A stretch of DNA of 64,000 bases from Liopterus haemorrhoidalis (lineage: Eukaryota > Arthropoda > Insecta > Coleoptera > Dytiscidae), in NCBI GenBank assembly GCA_963971575.1, contig OZ020617.1:22467403-22531402 (forward strand), in the 5' to 3' direction. The position numbers were made by a program, and so were the translations under genes. Below the pieces are notes generated by a model. That model saw nothing but the letters and a program-made list of their open reading frames with translations. It searched no databases and was not told where the DNA came from. This document shows, one piece after another, positions 22,686 to 33,800 of the stretch (position 1 is its first letter; each line of letters starts with the position of its first letter).

Positions 22686-22831
22686 ACCATCGTTGAATAA
22701 ATGTATTCAACGAATAAAGTTGACAATATCGCATCATTCAATTGACAGCAACGTTAATTTCTTCATTAATAATTTAAAACCGATGCAATATTGTCAACTT
22801 TATTTGTTAAATAAATTTATTCAACGATGGT
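22686..22831. mobile_element. Long hairpin / mini-MITE, arms about 50 bp
   Basis: ACCATCGTTGAATAAATG...CAATATCGCATC (22686-22735) is inverted, with few differences, at 22782-22831 (GATGCAATATTG...ATTCAACGATGGT). About 46 bp lie between the arms. The 146-bp unit could fold into a single hairpin. No target duplication is obvious. Confidence 0.7.
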
Positions 22832-23244
22832 GAAATGGCCAAATGAGTATATATTTTGCACCTAACCATTAATTTATTTTAATACTGGGTAAGTATAAGG
22901 TGAATATACATATGTTAAGTCCATTCTACATTATACTTTTTTCAATACTTTATTCAATACTCTCCAACTCTGATGTCATTTCAACTTTTGATACTACAGA
23001 ATATAGTGGGGGGAAAAAATAAGAGACAGTGATAAATTTTATACCTTCAATCTCTTATTACTTTTCATTGCCAACTTAAAAATTTTTAGGTTCAGATGGC
23101 AGATAACAATTTGGTTATAGTAAACCAATTTATAAATATTGTTTAATTGTGCTAAGTTTATATTTAATTATATGATCTAAATAAACTTCTTATCAACTTA
23201 ATAAACTACTATAAGTTAAGTTGTAAACAAGAACTAAAAAGTTG
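22832..23244. other. No gene seen
   Basis: AT-rich DNA without motifs. Confidence 0.6.
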
Positions 23245-23309
23245 GTGTTGGTACGACTGAAAAGTACAGAACTGTCATCCAAAACTATATATATTGTTCC
23301 TACAACTCC

Positions 23310-24182
23310 TCAAAAGGAGCAAAGGGCCTCAATAAAACATTTCCATCTGGTGCGGTTCTGGGCTAAGATCTTGATTTCGCCCCACGACTTTCCCATGTCT
23401 CGCAATTCTTTCTCCACTGTGCGCCTCCATGTGTTCTTCGGTCGTCCGATCCTCCTTTTTCCTTGCGGATTCCAGTGAAGGGCCTGTCTGGTTATGTTGT
23501 CTGAGTCTCGCCTAAGTATGTGTCCCAGCCATCTCCATTTGCGCAAGCGTATCTCATTTCCGATCTCTGACTGATTTGTTATTCGCCATAGTTCGTTGCT
23601 TATGGTGTCAGGCCAATGGATTCCCATTATCCTTCTTAAACATTTATTAACAAAGACTTGCAGTTTATCGGTGAATGTCTCGTTAACCAACCATGCCTCA
23701 CAGGCATATAACAGTACAGACTTCACATTGCTATTAAATACTCGGATTTTCGTTTTCTTGGTTAGGTGGGCTGATGACCAGAATTTGTTCAAAGAGGCAA
23801 ACACTAGCTTTGCTTTTTGAATTCTGGACATGATATCCACGTTACCTCCCCCGTCTTCGGTGACAATGCTGCCCAGGTAGCAGAATTTGGAGGTTCGGTC
23901 TATGATCGCATCTTGAAGGTGAATATTCCGAGTATTTGCGATGTTTACGCGCATATCTTTTGTTTTGCTCACGTTGATCTTAAGCCCTGATATACGAGCA
24001 AAGCTGTCCAGATCGTTCAGTTTACTTTGCATGTCTTGAAGTGACTGGGCAAGTAGGCAGAGATCATCAGCGTAGTCCAGATCCTCTAGGCGAGTGGCAA
24101 GGTTCCATTGGATGCCTCTTTGCGAGGAGTTTGCTGCACGCAAGACTGCATCTATAATTATGAGAAATAGCAGTGGGGACAA
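23310..24182 (-). pseudogene. RTE-like reverse transcriptase, C-terminal half
   Basis: A 290-codon open frame starts inside RT domain 5 (MSPLLFLIIIDAVL) and continues with LDYADDLCLLAQS (the catalytic YADD), a KFCYLGSIV thumb region, TKIRVFNSNVKSVLLYACEAW, LQVFVNKCLRRIMGIHWP, WRWLGHILRRDSDNITRQAL, and GRPKNTWRR. The ending FIEALCSF then stop is typical of the 3' end of this group. It has no start of its own and is the tail of a longer polyprotein; the missing upstream half lies rearranged at 24480-25255. Confidence 0.85.
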
Positions 24183-24479
24183 TACGCAGCCTACTACATT
24201 TTTAACAAGCGCTATAAGGTAAGAGAAATGTTATATTGGCTTAACTTGAGATATTCTTGTCAGGGACTTGATGACAAGGCATGCTTTTTAATAATTATAC
24301 TAAGAATAATAATAATAATAATTTCAGAAAATTCCTCAACATTACAACATACATTGAATCACCAACACCGCATTTACCAGACGCGCTACAGAGAATAACA
24401 GATACAAAAACAGACAAGCCACAGGAGGAATTAGCAAAGTAGATTACACTTAGATCATACATTTTTTTTTTTTTTTTAT

Positions 24480-25258
24480 TTCGAGATAGATAACGGGTGC
24501 TTCAATATCGACGGTTTTTGAATTCTGGACATGATATCCACATTACCGCCCCCGTCTTCGGGTACAATACTGGCCAGGTAGCCAAATTTGATGTCTCTTT
24601 GCGAGGACTTTGCTGCATGCAAAACTGCATCTATAGTGATGAGAAATAGCAGTGGGGACATTACGCAGCCTTGCTTCACTCCCAACTGTACATGAATGGG
24701 ACTGTTTACTTTCCCACGGTGTACAACTTTGCGTGTTGAATTAGTATACATGCTTTTAATAAGATTTATAATTTTGATCGGGATACCATTTTTTTCCAAT
24801 ATCTGCCACAGTATATTACGGTTAAGTCTATCGAAGGCTTTTTCAAAGTCAACGAACAGAAGGTAGACTGGAGACCTCCATTCCGTTGCTTGTTCCAGAA
24901 TTAATCGTAGTGTATTAATCTGTCCATGCAGGACCTGTTAGGTCTAAACCCAGCCTGCTCTTCTCGGATGAATGGTTCTAAGCTATCCTGTATTCTTTCC
25001 AATATGATAAGGGAGAGAACTTTACTTGCAACATTTAGCAGGGTAATGCCTCTGTAATTGTGACAGTTTGCCTTATCACTCTTCTTGAATAGCTTAACAA
25101 TCAGGCCCTCTTGCCATTCATCGGGTATTGTTTCTTTGGCCCAGATATCATTGAAAAGTGGTCGCAATATTTCTGCAGAGAGATCTGCATTTATCTTTAG
25201 AAGTTCGGCATTGATATTATCCGGTCCAGGTGCTGATGGTCGTCAACAAATTAATCCG
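24480..25258 (-). pseudogene. RTE-like reverse transcriptase, N-terminal half, frameshifted
   Basis: The minus-strand frames give APGPDNINAELL, IPDEWQEGLIVKLFKKSD, NYRGITLLNVASKVLS, EEQAGFRPNRSCMD, then after a frameshift near 24905 LLFVDFEKAFDRLNR (catalytic FVDFEKAFD), IKSMYTNSTRKV and VKQGCVMSPLLFLI. After that the protein jumps directly to LASIVPEDGGGNVDIMSRIQ, so YADD is deleted here. The overlap with 23310-24182 shows that two partly redundant copies lie head to tail. Confidence 0.8.
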
Positions 25259-25745
25259 TCCGGTTTGCTCTATTTCGGTTTCTGTAATTAGTATGGTTTA
25301 AGGTGGGTAGGTAATTAGCCTGCCGCACCCGATCCCAATGGCGGGGCTGCCACCTTGAAGCATTCGGGCCTGCTCGGTTTTCTGTCGGGGTTTCCTTCCC
25401 TTAGCCAAATGTTCCCGATAGTTTATCCAGGCGCCGGAGATTCGCCTGTCACCCTTGTCTCTTTTGGCTACAGCGGTTTATCTGCATTGCCCGGGGCTCG
25501 CGACGTGGACGCAAGAGAGAGGATTTCCTGGCAGTGCTAGCGCTGCTAACGTGCAATGCAAGATGGCTGTAACTAGTATTTTATAGCCCTTGACCCATTG
25601 GCATTAGTCAAGCGCTCTAGTGCCGTACCAAGCTTGAGCTGTCTGTCGAGATGTAGGAGACAGACAGGGGCAGATATTGATCCAAAACTACCACCGGTCA
25701 AATTTTTGATGGACAGTTCTGTACTTTTCAGTCGTACCAACTCGA

Positions 25746-27379
25746 TGATAGCTAACAATTTTTACTTTGTTTTTTATAATATGTTATTTTTTAATCGTAC
25801 TATTTTTATAAGTTTGTAACGTTGATATCTCCGACATTAAAAAAATTTCATTATAAACATGTTTAGTTTTTTTATAAAGACAAAAAAATCTTTGTTCCCA
25901 TGGCCTAACAAAATATAGACGGTATTCCATTTAAAAAAATGTTTATTTTCAAAATATCTGGTAAACGAAACATCCAAAAATATTTTTGAATTTGTCATAA
26001 TATTTCCTACAAAACATAATCGAACTTTGTCCATTTAATCGAATTTCTATCTATATTATTAACAAAGATAGCAATGGTGAGCCACTTGGCTGGGACACTC
26101 TGTATAGACTATAAATTCAGAACAAAATTAAACTGAAAAATTTTCAGTTGGTTGATTTTTATTAATAAAATTGCTGAAATGTGTAAGAAATACATAAAAG
26201 TAGTAAACAAGGTAAAAGTAACACATTTTTGGTGAAGACCGCCGAAGCTGGGTAATACCTTGGTTTGTTTATATACAATTTTTGTTTAATTTTCTCGCAT
26301 CATCAGTACATATTTTTGTGTTATAGTATAGACTTCGAATTGTTTTGATGTGTTGGTGTTGGTGTATGTGTTCGTGATACACAATAAAAAAAAAATAATA
26401 ATAATAATAGAAATAAAACCTTTAATGAAAATGGAAACACAGCGCCCTACCGAACCAAAACATATGAGAAAAGTTTTTCACCTGAAATTGACACATATTA
26501 TTCTTAGGGTAGCTTTTACAATGTAATATATTCTAAGTAATAATAGTAGATTTAACATGTTTGTTTTATTTTGTTTACATATGTACCTTGCATATTCAGG
26601 GTTAGTATTTAGCATATCCTATACCCGCATATTGTTCCTATCTAGGAGTTGATGTTAGATGTTTTCCGTGTATTAACATGCTGACTAGGTAACATCAACT
26701 GCAGATACTCTTTTTACTTTAAACTATATACTGCCGACTTATTTCTACTTCTCTCCTGTAATAAACTGGGATAATGATTTTATTTAGCAGTGAATAATTC
26801 TTTGTAGAATAGTTTTAACATCAGTATATTATTCTTGTATTTAGCTCATGGTCGAGTAGTAACTATTTTCTTCTTCTAGTTTATTCCGCAGGGAACATCT
26901 TGCTTTTTATTGTTATACTACAAATTTTCATACTCAAAAAACGACATTATAGATGCGTGGATCTGTTGCAGTAATATCATTTTAAATTGACTATAAAATA
27001 TAAAATACGACACTTACTAGAAAAATTACTAGTTTTACTGAAAACTATTCTATAAAATAACAAAGGGCGTATAGTTGTAGCATGATAGACACAGAATTGC
27101 ATGTTTGCATTTAACAAATGTTATTTTAGTATAATTATTCTCTATGTACTAATCTAAACAGCCTTTCAGTGTAGAAGCAATGATATACAATTACATCCAG
27201 CATACGTATCGTGTGTCCCATTTAACCGGAAATTAATGGGGATCTCGAAAACTACAAGAGACAAACAAATTATCATTATAACTTGTGAATTATAATGACA
27301 ATACATTTGTTTTGATAAAATGCATATCACATTGGATAAGAGGGTCACGTTAGAATTATTGAAAATAAGACACATGGTT
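25746..27379. other. No gene seen
   Basis: AT-rich, with an (AAT)n tract near 26391-26410. GGCTGGGACACTCTGTAT at about 26088-26105 is a phrase often seen at the ends of insect repeats. No coding motif. Confidence 0.55.
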
Positions 27380-27745
27380 CATATTTTTTAGGATTTTGTT
27401 TTAAGTATGTTCAAAGTAGTTCCCTTCAAATTGCTGAATACGCATGACCATTCTCTCCTTCCACTTCTTAAAACCTCCTATTTAATCTTCTTTCGGAATA
27501 CCTTCAAAATAATCATGAATTGCAGCATCAGACTCTTCCCCAGTCGAAAACCTTCGCGTATATTTGTTTAAGCCCTAAAAATAGCCTTAAATCGCACGTT
27601 GCCAAATCAAGTAAGTATGGCGGGTTTTCTATTACTTTAATATTTTATTCCATCAAAAACTGGAGACATCAAGCAATCCTATGGGAAGATGCATTGTCAT
27701 GATGTAACATAATCCATTTTTCTGGAACTCTAACAGCTAACAGTA
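27380..27745 (-). pseudogene. mariner transposase, C-terminal fragment
   Basis: Read on the minus strand: PEKWIMLHHDNASSHRIA (the HDN catalytic aspartate), a stop, then IENPPYLLDLATCDLRLF (position of the third catalytic aspartate in DD34D elements), and a degraded C-terminus. Several stops and a frameshift disrupt it. The N-terminal half and TIRs were not found. At its right edge it abuts an unrelated non-LTR fragment. Confidence 0.7.
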
Positions 27746-28326
27746 TTCTCAGAAGTCAGGACCCACTATTAAAGTTCGTTAGTGAGGACGAATTTAGTGG
27801 CAAAAGGGCGTTTCTTTACCAGGCAGCGCGAAGAGCAGCAACGAGATTTAACCTGGCAGACTTGAATCCCGTCAGAGAAAACGCTGGAGTATAACTCTCT
27901 CGGGAGGAGTACAACAGAGTTTCCAGTTCGGTAAAGCGAGGGCAGATAGACATGTTGACAGAAGAACACATGAGTAAAAGTATGCACTCTGTGTTCTTCA
28001 GACATATTAAAAGTCTAGAGTTGTCCACCGAACTCACGTTCTCGTTTATTAAGTCTGCGAGTTTGAGATCGGAAACAGAAGGTTTTGTGTTTGCGTGTCA
28101 GGATGGTGTTATAAATACTTTGGCGTACAGGGCCCGCATATTCCAAATAGCGGAGTCCACACTCTGTAGGTTGTGCCACCACCATCCTGAAACAATTATG
28201 CACGTTCTGTCTGCTTGTCCATCTCTTGCAGCGTCGAGCTACGGGTCTCGACATAATGCTGCTCTCCGCGTGCTCTACTATCATCTTAGCCATGCCTATG
28301 ATATTGACCAAATACTGTATAAATAA
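27746..28326 (+). pseudogene. RLE-type (R2/R4/Dong-like) non-LTR element, post-RT region
   Basis: One frame runs SEDEFSGKRAFLYQAARRAA through NLADLNPVRENAGV, a TAA stop at about 27892, then LSREEYNRVSSSVKRGQ and continues from M27952 to the end. It includes LRSETEGFVFACQDGV and the zinc knuckle CRLCHHHPETIMHVLSAC (C-x2-C...H...C) followed by a RHN stretch. In R2-like elements this knuckle sits just before the restriction-like endonuclease, which is missing here. The frame after the stop closes at 28324-28326. It is a 5'- and 3'-truncated fragment. The clade assignment is from pattern only. Confidence 0.65.
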
Positions 28327-29175
28327 ATATTGAAAAATATTAAAGTTTAAACATTGGTTAAAAAGTAAGCAAAAAGTATGCCTTTACCAGGCTCGTACTT
28401 CTAATGAATATTAAAATTTGCTTCTTGGTTATTAATTAATTATTAATTTTCTGCTTCTTGACTATTAAAATTGCAGGTACTTAACTTCAAATAACAAGTA
28501 AATACCTGCATAAAATTATAGTGCTACTTTTGTATTCCACAGCCTACCTGATTTTCTTATTGTCAGTCATTCTTACATGACCCTTATATAAGTAAAAAAC
28601 TTAAGTTCTTAAAGTTTAATTTTCCCCTAGAGCACTTGTATTGTAAATGGTAAAAATTTTAAACTAAACTTTCTTTAAGCAACTATTTGATTAAAGGAAA
28701 AAACCATGTTCATAGACATATAAACATTGTCTTTACCTTGTCTTCTGAGTATCTCTATAAATAATGCTGAGTTAGATGAGTGATTGCATCGTCTTGGATC
28801 GCCTTTCCCATAAGAATCCGTAAACAAAAATGTTTTTATAAAGTTTCGCCACCAGTCAAGTTATAAATACATTTTCCTTGTATTACTTTTACAACTGTCT
28901 TCTTATTGTACTTAAATATGTTGCATGGGGTGATAAATTTAATCTACCGCTTTTTAAACAATAGATGTGAATAGATTCAGTTCCTTTTTGCACCAATTGA
29001 CATATAACCTTTCAAAATAAGTTAAACCACCTAAAACTTAAAATGGTTTTGAAGTTAGTGTCCTTTATTCTCATCAATTCATTTACTATTTGTTGAGAAA
29101 TTATTTCTGGATACATCCTGGAAAGAACAAAACACCCTGTATAAAAAAAAATTTAGAATAAGTACACAACAAATA
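28327..29175. other. No gene seen
   Basis: AT-rich. AACACCCTGTATAAAA at about 29130-29145 resembles a common end of insect repeats, but no paired end was found. Confidence 0.55.
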
Positions 29176-29560
29176 CTCGGGTCCAGGCGTGAACCCAGGA
29201 GTAGGCTCAGGGGCTTGAGCACCCCCCTATGTTACCCCCCCCTCAGTGTTTAGTGTTTTTAAAGAACACACTTGAGTTTTCACTCGTTAACTTGAGTGTT
29301 GGAGTCCATAATTTTTTTTTTTTTATAGTCTACTTGAATTTCGGAAGCGAGGACCTATTTTTTAGTTGTTACTTTAGTTTGGAAGGTAAAGCTCTTTTCA
29401 GTTGATCAGCACTTGTTGTGTTTAGAGAGATGAGCGGGCCACGTTAGAATGAGCCGGCCGGGTCAGTAATTTCAGTAATTTCCCGATTTTGTAGGTCCCG
29501 GTCCATCCCTGCCCCTGTAAAACAATTGCTCTGTAAAACAACCCCCCCCCGCCAAATAGG
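29176..29560. repeat. Degraded GC-ended (hAT-like) repeat
   Basis: The left side CAGGCGTGAACCCAGGAG with GGGGCTTGAGCACCCCCC resembles a hAT-type end, and the right side CGGTCCATCCCTGCCCCTG resembles an inverted one. A middle segment with GAGGACCTATTTTTTAG is similar to the minisatellite unit at 20310-20500. Flanking 8-mers do not match, so the boundaries are uncertain. Confidence 0.4.
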
Positions 29561-29579
29561 TATGCACCTACTTGGGAGC

Positions 29580-30178
29580 AACAATAAATATAGATGGTGA
29601 CTTAAATTATGAAATAAAGGACAGAATAGGAAAAACGGGAACAGAATTGAATGCCATCAGAAATTTAAAGTAAATTTCTGGGAAATAAACAAGTCCTTAT
29701 AGAAGCAAAGGTAGATGTATTGAAAAAGGTAACGGTTCCGATACTCACATATGCCAATGAATTGTGATCTTGCACATTTAAACAACAAAGCTAGATCAGA
29801 AGCACGGAAATAAGATTTATAAGATAAATATCGAGAAAGACACATATGGATTGTGTTAGAAATATGACATTAAGGAAAAAATTACACACGAAACTAGTAG
29901 ACCGTCTAATACGAGAAAGTCAAATGAGATGGCTAGGGTATATCCAAAGAATGGAAAAAGAAACAACAGACAAAGCAACTTATGAGGCAAGACAAATGGA
30001 AAAGAGAAGAAGAGAATGACCAATCAAGATTTCGAAGAGCGAAGTGTGGCAAGCGACAGAGAGACGAGGGATCAAATAAAAAGATATTAAAACCATCACG
30101 TCAAACAGGAAAATCTGTAAAGAAATCTGGAAAAGATCACCAGAAGTTGTACCGTGACCATTCTACACTACCTTACAT
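29580..30178 (+). pseudogene. RTE-like non-LTR element, 3' fragment
   Basis: Broken frames show the C-terminal region of an RTE-type ORF: VPILTYANEL, VRNMTLRKKLHTKLVDRLIR, SQMRWLGYIQRMEKE and a terminal block around IWKRSPEVV. There are several stops and shifts. Similar in plan to, but a different family from, the copies at 33001 and 49728. Confidence 0.6.
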
Positions 30179-30215
30179 CAAAAAGTAAGCAAGTACATTA
30201 TTGGCACATTCTAAT

Positions 30216-30337
30216 TACCGACCGTCAACATATATAAGGGAGGTATTGTGATCATACCGATTTTGACATTTCGAGATTTCGATGGATCTCCACGAATCCA
30301 CATAACGTTTTGACTACTTTTAGCATGATGTCTGTCG

Positions 30338-30369
<32 letters not shown>

Positions 30370-32898
30370 ATGTACACGTGCAGAGCAAATTCGGCTTTTA
30401 AGAAGAGCAAATATTTAAGCTTTTGACATCAATGGCACGAGTTGATCAACTTTTGGTAAATATCGATTGACTAAAAATGGGAGTTTACTCGTGTCGATTT
30501 TAAGATTTTTGCGAATATTTAGCAACAGAAAAATATTTCGAAAAAATTTATTTAACAAAAGTTGCTATAAATTCAATAGCTAATAACTTTTATTTGAGAC
30601 GTTTTTTGATAAAACGAAGAATTTCGATTTTTTTTTGTAAAATTCTTTCATACTTACATGTAACGTTTCCATGGTCATGATAAATAATATCTCTGTTAGA
30701 AAATATTAGGCCAAGTTATTTCTAAACTGCTGCTAGAATGTATTTTTTACAAGTACTTTATGATGGCGGTCGGTCCTGTGGTGGCCACAGCTGATTTTTT
30801 TTTTATGGTTTCTGCTTTTCTTAAATTATACATCATCTACCAACCGAATACGTTTACAAATTTTCCAACACGATTTCAGTTTTAATGTCAGAAACAATTT
30901 TCATTTATATAAGATAAGGAAGAGTCTTCACCACAAATTTGCGTGCCCCAAAAACCTCAGGAACCCTATGCATTCTTCCTCTTTACGAAATAACTTATTC
31001 CTTAATTTAATTCCTGAAATGTTTTCGCTAATTTTATACTTTTAAAATCTGCAATAAAAATGCAAAAAATAAACTTACAAAAGCATCTTAAAATACAATG
31101 AAATTATGTAAAAAAATCATTAACATTAATTCTTTAATCCAACTTCATTGTAATGGTACTAACAGCATCGTAAAATGGATCAAAAGATTTTGAAATTAGA
31201 TTAAAATGCAAATTCTCAATTTAAATTACATTGCTCTGAATAATTTCAAATTACTGTATTAAGTCCATTTTGATGCAGGGCCTAAGTAAACTAACAGAGG
31301 TTGCAGTATTTTGCTTGTCTGTAGCATTGTTTATGAACATAATATTTAGTAATTAAATTGTATTAAGAAATATACAGGGTGTACAGATCACTAGTCTAAT
31401 TCCTTTTCTCTCGAAAACGCGATTTGTGAGCAAGTAGGGAAGAAAAAATTATGACCAAAATCTACCCAAAGATTACAATGGTAGTACTGATATTTTCTGG
31501 AACAAACCGGAAGTACAGGATATCAGGAACAACTTTGTTTTTTAAATGGTAATATATTATGTCGAGTTGGTATATTTGGATAGAGCTTTAAAAAATCAGC
31601 TGTAGCCACCACAGTACCAACCGCCATCACAAAGTACTTGTATAATTTATGCTGTATTGTTTAATCAAAAAATGAAATAAAAGTAGTTAGTTATTGCTTT
31701 TATAGCAATTTTTGTTAAATAAATGTTTTCGAAATATTTCTCAGTTGTGAAATATTCGCAAAAATCTTAAAACCGACATGAGTAAACTCTTATTTATAGT
31801 TAACGTGCCATTGATGTCAAAAGCTTAAAAATGAAGTTTCATAAAAATCCTTTTAGCCGTATTTGCTCTGCACGTGTACACGGACCGACAAACAGACATA
31901 CAGACAGACAGACAGAAATACAGACAGACAGACAGACAGACCGACATACATCATGCTCCAAACTAAATTTTCATAATCACGTTGAGCACATTGTAAATAA
32001 TGCATCGAGAAAAGTTGGGTTTATGCTTCGTTTAACTAAGGACTTTCGTCAAATCGGACGTACATTGCACTATTTAATGCTCATGTTAAACCTCTACTTG
32101 AATATGGTAGCAATATATGGGCACCATATCAAACTAAAAATATTAAACGAATTTTAACTGTACAAACGCTATATTACCGTGTTGTAGAGCTACGGATGAC
32201 AGGAGTATACCCAAAATATACGTCCGCAAATGTATTTTTGGCGGAGTTTAATGTTCAAACGTTGGCTGCGAGAAGGGATTGGGCATCACTGTTACTTTTG
32301 TATAAAATATTTAATAATCTTGTGGACGACTCTAGCATTATATCTAATGTCTACATAAGTGTACCTTCTCGTGACTTTAGACCACGAGACATATCATTCC
32401 TATATAATTCCTATGTAAAAGGGCAAATACGGAGCATTGCAATATGAGTTCTCTGCATAAAATGACTACACTCTATAACGGTCTTTTGTCAAAAGACAAG
32501 TATATAGATATATTCAATGCAAATTATGCAGGTTTTCGCAGAGCTGTAATAAACATGATGTAATAGAAACTTTGAAGGGCAAATATTGTAGTAAAGATCT
32601 GAAATAGATAAAAAATGTCACACATGTTCTTAATTCTGTGTAGTACAAATAACCTCCAAATTGTGAATGGAAACTCTACTGTGTGTATACTGTATGAATT
32701 ATGTGATCTATACATGTATGGGCACAATTAACGACCTAGGTCTGTCGTGTCCAATAAATAAAATAAAATAAAATAAATGCTAAAAATAGTCAAAACGTTA
32801 TGTAGGGACCTCAATTCGTGGAGATCCATCGAAATCTAGAAATCTCAAAATAGGTTTGATCACAATACCACCTCCCTTATATATGTTGGCGGTCAGCA
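30216..32898. mobile_element. Long foldback element with ~500-580-bp inverted arms, split by a LINE
   Basis: The left arm (30216-30800) and right arm (31591-32898, less the 819-bp LINE at 31958-32776) are inverted copies. Matching blocks include ACCGTCAACATATATAAGGG, GGATCTCCACGAAT, CATAACGTTTTGACTA, TTAGCATGATGT, (GTCY)n, GTACACGTGCAGAGCAAAT, AAGCTTTTGACATCAATGGC, TTTTAAGATTTTTGCGAATA and a terminal CAGCTGATTTTTT. A ~790-bp non-coding spacer lies between. No transposase is visible. A single arm of the family occurs at 22065-22250. Confidence 0.8.
31958..32776 (+). mobile_element. CR1/Jockey-like LINE fragment inserted in the foldback right arm
   Basis: The 5' end is truncated inside the RT (SKLNFHNHVEHIVNNASRK, then LRLTKDFRQI). 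A frameshift near 32080 leads to a LEYGSNIWAP stretch, then the 83-codon frame from 32196 with VFLAEFNVQTLAARRDWASL and LLYKIFNNL. The 3' end has an AATAAA-rich (AAAAT)n tail ending at 32776. ATGCT is duplicated at 31953-31957 and 32777-32781. Removing the insert restores the foldback arm exactly, as judged against the left arm. It has no RNase H domain. Confidence 0.8.
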
Positions 32899-33000
32899 AA
32901 GAAAAAACTTTTATTTAAACATTTTTGTAATATCTTTTACAGTTTTTGAAAAACTACTAAAGACATTAATTACACATACATACGAATATATTTCTAATTA

Positions 33001-33345
33001 TCTTCTTCTTCTTTGGGCACTGTCAGTTGATCTTTGGTCTCACTAACATATGTGCTCCATCGTAATTTGTTAGTTATCAGGTATTTCCATGTGTCCTGTT
33101 TACCAATACTTGTTAGAACTTCGGTTAGCTGATCTCTCCATGTCTTGCGAGGTCTTTCCACTGGTACTGGTCAAGGAGTATTCAATCTCCCATATCTTCC
33201 TAACCATTCTGTCATCCCTCATCCTTATTACGAGTCCTATCCACTGTAATCGTCTTCCTCTCAGTTCGTGTATGATACTCGGCTTTGAGTACAGTTCGGA
33301 TTTTCCATTTACCATTATTTTGAATGCGACCAAAGATTCAACGTA
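33001..33345 (-). pseudogene. RTE-like 3' fragment, copy A, (GAA)n-ended
   Basis: On the minus strand: ELRGRRLQWIGLVIRMRDD, RMVRKIWE, then blocks corresponding to RPRKTWRDQLTE and a 3' end with CAGTGCCCAAAGAAGAAGAA. It matches copy B at 49728-50079 closely at both DNA and protein level. The frame is shifted in the middle. RT domains are absent. Confidence 0.75.
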
Positions 33346-33559
33346 ATATTTTATTTTCTAAAACTATGACGTGTCGATCTCGCTTTGTTAGGTCCATGTC
33401 TCGGACACGTAGGTAGTTTAGGGTGCAGATGACCTGGATATTATTTCAATTAAGGCTGAAGATGTAATATACTTAACTAAAACCTTACTGATGTTGAAGC
33501 TCGTAAAAAGGATTCACCATCAGTAATGAAACACCAAGTATCTTATTATTAGTTGACCC

Positions 33560-33800
33560 AGTTATGAGAACATGACCAACTTAAAAATGAATAGCAACAC
33601 TTTTAAGAGAGTTTATGCTTTCAAATACCTGGGCACCATGATAAATCAGGTGAATCTGATACAGCAGGAAATTGCGAGTGGAATAAAAGCTGCTAATGCA
33701 TCGTATTTTGCACTTGGTCCTCTCTTTAAAACGAAACTTCTGTCTAGGAACACCAAGATCAGGCTATACTAAGCTATAGTATGTCCCGTACTTACTTATT
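33560..33800 (+). pseudogene. RTE-like RT fragment in opposite orientation to copy A
   Basis: An open stretch reads FKRVYAFKYLGTMINQ, IASGIKAANASYFALGP and LLSRNTKIRLY, the thumb region of an RTE-type RT, which normally sits upstream of the segment in copy A. It lies 215 bp to the right of copy A but on the other strand. Confidence 0.65.

Larger units (their letters stand above)
23245..25745 (-). mobile_element. RTE-like non-LTR retrotransposon, rearranged, bounded by inverted repeats
   Basis: Minus-strand order: a GC-richer 5' leader (25745-25290, containing GGTGGCAGCCCCGCCATTGG and GATCGGGTGCGGCAGG), RT domains (25255-24480), an AT-rich insert (24475-24195), then the RT C-terminal half (24182-23310). 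The endonuclease and everything before the RT are missing. The leader starts GAGTTGGTACGACTGAAAAG (minus), and the same sequence lies inverted at the other boundary (23244 onward on the plus strand), so the whole unit is bracketed by about 38-bp inverted repeats. Assignment to an RTE-like group rests on the YADD and GKRRIGRPKNTWRR patterns and needs a tree. Confidence 0.7.

Noticed and set aside
27816..28311. Minus-strand frames overlapping the RLE-type fragment
   Set aside because: Shadows of the plus-strand frame, which has recognisable motifs.
29130..31385. AACACCCTGTAT at 29137 and ATACAGGGTGT at 31373 as TIRs of one element
   Set aside because: They are inverted the wrong way round for one enclosed element (both point outward), and the interval cuts through the foldback element.
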